This document shows positions 60,296-64,000 of a stretch of 64,000 bases of DNA, in pieces (within the stretch, counting starts at the first letter, position 1; every line of letters begins with the position of its first letter). Both the position numbers and the translations under genes were made by a program. Below the pieces are notes generated by a model. The model did no database searches. It was given only the letters and a program-made list of their open reading frames with translations, and was not told where the DNA came from. Origin of the DNA: Acanthaster planci (lineage: Eukaryota; Echinodermata; Asteroidea; Valvatida; Acanthasteridae); contig NW_019091368.1 in the NCBI RefSeq assembly GCF_001949145.1, positions 2,736,859-2,800,858 on the forward strand, given 5' to 3'.

Positions 60296-63278
60296 TGTAG
60301 AGATGGGCCTAAGCCTAATTACCGTCGTACTCGGGCCTCCCGGTGCATCAGTTAAAGCCCACGGTTGAATCGTAGACCATGTGAGGAGAATTTTTTTAGT
60401 TTTAATGAAACCGAAACTGAGAGGTTCAGCCGTCGAAACTGAAACAAAAACTTTCGAGTGAGTTTCACCTGTGCTGTGCTTCAGCAACTCACTAGTACGC
60501 TCGGATACTTAGTCGGGCCCCGAATGCATGATGACGGGACAGCGTACGGTTCCATTCATTAGTCACGGGATTGTGACTTATGCAGGTGTCAATGTCAACT
60601 TCATTTCAGTCAGGTGCTGCAGTCTTGTCGCGGTTTTTGAAACCATACTGCTGGATTCCCAGCCAGTGTCCGAAGTATTGGCTGCGGCTGACAATAACAC
60701 GTGCCTTAATGGTAAAAATGGTTTCGGCAGCCAGCTGCCGGCTTCTACACAATAATGTACCGGTACCATTACTAACAGCCTTAGCCAAATAATCCGGTTA
60801 CAGTATCGCACGCATGAGTGAGGCACCACCCCCTCCAGCGGTATAAACCTAGTTGGTATACAAGCGGTACGGTGACTTAGGCATATCCCAAATTTGCCCG
60901 CTGTTGGAGACTAACATTTTTTATATATTGGGATTGGGATCATAGCATGAAACTGTTAGGCAGGGTTGCAAAAACATTAATCGACAGTTTCTCGGTCGAA
61001 TATGCTCCACCCTAGGAGTTATATGCATGCATGAACAACGTAACTGTCCTTGGTCAAAAAGTGGCAGGACAAAGCAGTCAAGCCCCAGGCTACAGGGAAA
61101 TGATAGGGCGTGGTGGCAAGGACTGCATGTGAATAGAGATCATACATGTCTCGGCTTTCTCGAGATTAGCTCAGATAAGTAGCGTAGCGGGAGATGCTTT
61201 GAATATATAAGCGCTAAATTTGAACGAGAGATTTCCACTTTCTCTTCTTCACTTGTAACATAAAGCTAGTTCCATCTATGCATGTAGTTAACTTCAAGAC
61301 TGAATTTTGTCTTTTTCTCTCGACGGAAAGGCAAGACTAATAATTCCAATCATAATTATGCAACTAGATGAGCATAAATCCGAATTATCGTGGAAGAATT
61401 GTCATGGTAACACCACTTGACAAAAGTTGAAGTGTGCCGAGTTCAAGAATATAATTTTTCACCACAATTTTTCCAATAAACTTATGAACTATGCAATCAT
61501 CGAGGAGCGGGTTCGCTGTTTTAAACAGACTTAATTATATTTCCCACTAAATACCAAGATATTATCATTGTATCGATAATATTTTCATTTGATGAGTAGA
61601 ATAGAACTGTAAGTCGGGCAAAAGCCCCAACCGTCACTTTCCCCAACTTTGATTTAAAAAGCACGTCCGTTGAAACAAAGACTACGTGCTTTGAAATGGC
61701 CAACAAATTTCGGCTCCGTCTACAGTGGAATGTGCTCCAATTTTGGTCTTTTGTTCCAAGTTTCTAATTTAATGCCAAAACACATTTCGGCCCTATTCCG
61801 AATATGGTCATTTCTCTGTAAAAGTCTCGTTTGCTGACAGAGGGAGGGGGTATACAGTCGGATCGGATGTTGAAAAAAAATCAAACAGGCTAGGACACAG
61901 CTAAGAAATCAAACAAGATCACACTAAAACAAAGAACACAGAAACCAGGTGATTTCATTATGAGAACTATTTAATACTTCAACTTTCCATAAAGGGTTTA
62001 ACAAAGTATACAGAGGTTAGGTTATACTACAGTACAAAGAAGAAAGATCCAATACATGTATAACATAGAATATTAACGAGGCTTGGGCAGGCTCTAAACG
62101 AACTCTACAGACGGTGGTGGTTCTTTGATGGTGGAAATAAGGCAAAACCCAGAGCAAATTCACCTCCAACGAAAGGCCGGAAGCGGACAGAACAACAAGG
62201 CACGCAAGCTGGTTCCCAATGTTAAAATGTGGGGAATAATCCCCAAAATGCTAAACTGTAAACTCGGTTTAAAAAATGTCGCTTCCGGAATTAGATTCAG
62301 CTCTCAAGAACCTCGTCGATCAAGATGAACTTTTCCAATCGCTCCATGAACGGACGAGCCGGAACGGACGGGTCCAGCCAAAGGGTTTGTGTTTGGCAGC
62401 CATTTTTGTTCCACAGGGAGTAGACCATTAATGCAATCCCTCCGTAACAAAAGCAGTTACCAGAAAGATGGCTGCCTTGCACTAACCTCTATACAGACTT
62501 CTCGACGTCCCGATCAAGTTTCATAGTCCCGTATTAGTCCATTCCTCATGGTTATGTAGTTTTCCCGATTTGCCAAAAGTTTCTGTACTCGAAGTCTTAA
62601 GTTTCTACACACTTTTTACAGTTACATAAGTTTCTAAAAGTAAACGCCAGAAAAGTCTGATATAGTGTACAAAAGAAAGTTCCAGGCACTCACAGCTTCT
62701 GTCTCTTAGGGTCAAACGCGGGTCAGGCTCGTGAGAGGCAATGGATGACTGTGGCGTAGGCTAGCCCGTTTCGGATACATTCATATCTCCCATCCCCTGC
62801 ATTGCCACATTTGGGAATTCTTTCTATGAATCTGAGGGCCATTCTCTATTTTTCCCAAGCCATTTTGCGTGCAGGCCTCACCCAAGCTGCTCTTCTGAAA
62901 AACAGCCTTGTGATGGATCATAATTTTCGAAGACTAACGGCATGCGCCATCGATGTCTACCTTGTTTGCCGTTTGGAGAGGCAAGGCCGACGTCAGATAA
63001 TCAGGCCAATCAGAAATATAATCAGACAATGCTTCACTTACAGATTTTTCTTTACAATGGTAAAAGTTTTCATCCCGCCAAGTGCATAGTTTGACCACAT
63101 AAACCCTTTAAAGTATGGTTCCTGAGCAAATAATTTCCCGTCTTTCTCGGGGTATTTTCATTTATCGCAAGTTGTAGTTATGGTTTAAAGCCCAAACAGT
63201 CCCAAATCCTCCGATTTCAATATGATTTTTACATACACCCTAGGTTACAGAAGACACTATTTTCTTGATGATGTTTTC

Positions 63279-63284
63279 TTTATT
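63279..63284 (-). terminator. Candidate polyadenylation signal of the SLC16-like gene
   Basis: AATAAA on the minus strand, 284 nt after the stop at 63568. No competing hexamer was noticed between. Confidence 0.45.
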
Positions 63285-63567
63285 TCAATCAAAATGTTCG
63301 TGCCATCGGCTATACCCGTTAAACGAAGACTTTGTTTACGTATGTGATTTCCTGTGGCCCTATAAGTGGACAATAGCCCCCAATCCACCGGCTTCATAGG
63401 AAAGTGTACGCCAACAAAGTCATTGGTACATACAGGTCTATCAAATTAATAGACGTTTTTAGTATCCCAAAGACAGTATAACCTCAATTTCAACCATCTG
63501 AAATAGTAACAGCGAGCTCTCTGCATACAAACAGCATGGTAGATTGGTGTCATGCAGCAGATGTACG

Positions 63568-63689
63568 TCATGACGAGTTCCGTCGATCGATTACCCACTC
63601 CGCAAACAGCGCCACCACCGGCAGGACTGCTATACATCCCATAGAAACAAAAGCTTTGTCATAGCTTCCTGTCTTGTCAAATATCAAAC
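63568..63689 (-). CDS. Last coding exon of an SLC16-like (MCT family) MFS transporter, partial
   Basis: The minus strand has a clean acceptor (TTTTTTTTCAG|GTTTG) followed by an in-frame end: LIFDKTGSYDKAF, a hydrophobic span VSMGCIAVLPVVALFAEWV, then VIDRRNSS and TGA. G-x-I-x-D-x-T-G-S-Y-x-x-x-F-x-x-x-G is characteristic of monocarboxylate-transporter-type MFS proteins just before the last transmembrane helix. The exon is phase 2 in, so the Gly codon is split. The rest of the gene lies beyond 64000. Which SLC16 member, and what substrate, cannot be told from 40 residues; another MFS family is possible. Confidence 0.68.
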
Positions 63690-63747
63690 CTGAAAAAAAA
63701 AGAAAAAATCATTACTGCAAATAATGAAAACTGATGCGAAAAAATAC

Positions 63748-63945
63748 CTTAAGGCTGGCCAAAAGTTGACGCACAAATAAAACCAAAAGGCAAACATGTA
63801 ACGGCCGATCAAAATTCGCGATGCAAAACTGCAAGCGTTAGAAGCACGTTTCGACTCGAGCGAAATTTTGCTGCAAATCTTTCGTGACATCGCTTCGCGT
63901 TCACATTCGGCTGGGAGTATGAACCGGCCCTTCAGGCTGCGATTT
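63748..63945. repeat. Dispersed-repeat-like sequence in the SLC16-like intron
   Basis: The right end GGGCCGGTTCATACTCCCAG (minus strand) and the left end AAGGCTGGCCAAAAGTTG are loosely inverted. CpG-rich CGAAGCGA words lie between. It resembles a MITE, but only one copy is in the window. Confidence 0.35.
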
Positions 63946-64000
63946 GGCACTGGCTCATGAGCGACACCGCATCTTTCGGCTGTTCACACTTGGCACGAAA

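Larger units (their letters stand above)
54810..63567. other. Intergenic region with MITEs and an assembly gap
   Basis: It lies between the promoter of the ARM/con80 gene and the stop codon of the SLC16-like gene. No supported protein gene. Contents: the N gap, a 47-bp duplication, a hairpin cluster at 58144-58402 and inverted-repeat elements at 58807-59267 and 60194-60295. The part above about 63279 is probably SLC16-like 3' UTR. Confidence 0.45.

Noticed and set aside
62297-62482. 61-codon minus-strand frame with a hydrophobic stretch, beside AAGATGGCTGCC (YY1-like) motifs
   Set aside because: It opens with GTG rather than ATG, its first ATG is 18 codons in, and a competing ATGGCTGCC frame ends after 27 codons. 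A short transcript is possible but unsupported.

Overview
The window is animal nuclear DNA with multi-exon genes, GT-AG introns of 0.1 to 7.8 kb and many short dispersed repeats. The self-complementary words TACATGTA and TAGGCCTA are very common outside exons. From recall this suits a marine invertebrate deuterostome (echinoderm, hemichordate or lancelet; I lean to echinoderm). No sequence here fixes the species. A 664-base run of N (55353-56016) shows that this is a draft assembly.

Layout. (1) 708-827, minus: probable first coding exon of an unidentified gene that runs off the left edge, head to head with TMEM209. (2) 3123-12374, plus: a complete TMEM209 gene of 13 coding exons whose phases all join (1740 nt, 579 aa). 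(3) 12375-23032: probable TMEM209 3' UTR, then repeat-rich intergenic DNA. (4) 23033-54740, minus: an 11-exon gene encoding 1294 aa, again with every splice phase consistent. Its N-terminal 400 residues look like helical ARM/HEAT repeats. One 2.1 kb exon encodes a 700-residue Ser/acidic-rich linker that starts with a SILK plus RVxF pair of protein phosphatase 1 (PP1) docking motifs. The C-terminal 190 residues resemble the con80 domain of katanin p80. I cannot match this architecture to a named gene, and it is my main candidate for something undescribed. (5) 54741-63567: its TATA-type promoter, then intergenic DNA with the N gap and several miniature inverted-repeat elements. (6) 63568-63689, minus: last coding exon of an MFS monocarboxylate-transporter-like (SLC16-like) gene that continues past the right edge.

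The genes look functionally independent: a nuclear-envelope protein, a putative PP1/microtubule-severing scaffold and a membrane transporter. No operon logic applies. The noncoding signals worth most attention are six 40-bp tandem copies of a branch point plus 3' splice site in front of a TMEM209 exon, a GC-AG intron in the same gene, two copies of a TTAA-flanked piggyBac-like MITE, and two perfect 23-bp hairpins.

All gene models were built by hand from splice consensus, phase and remembered homologues. No alignment or database search was run.
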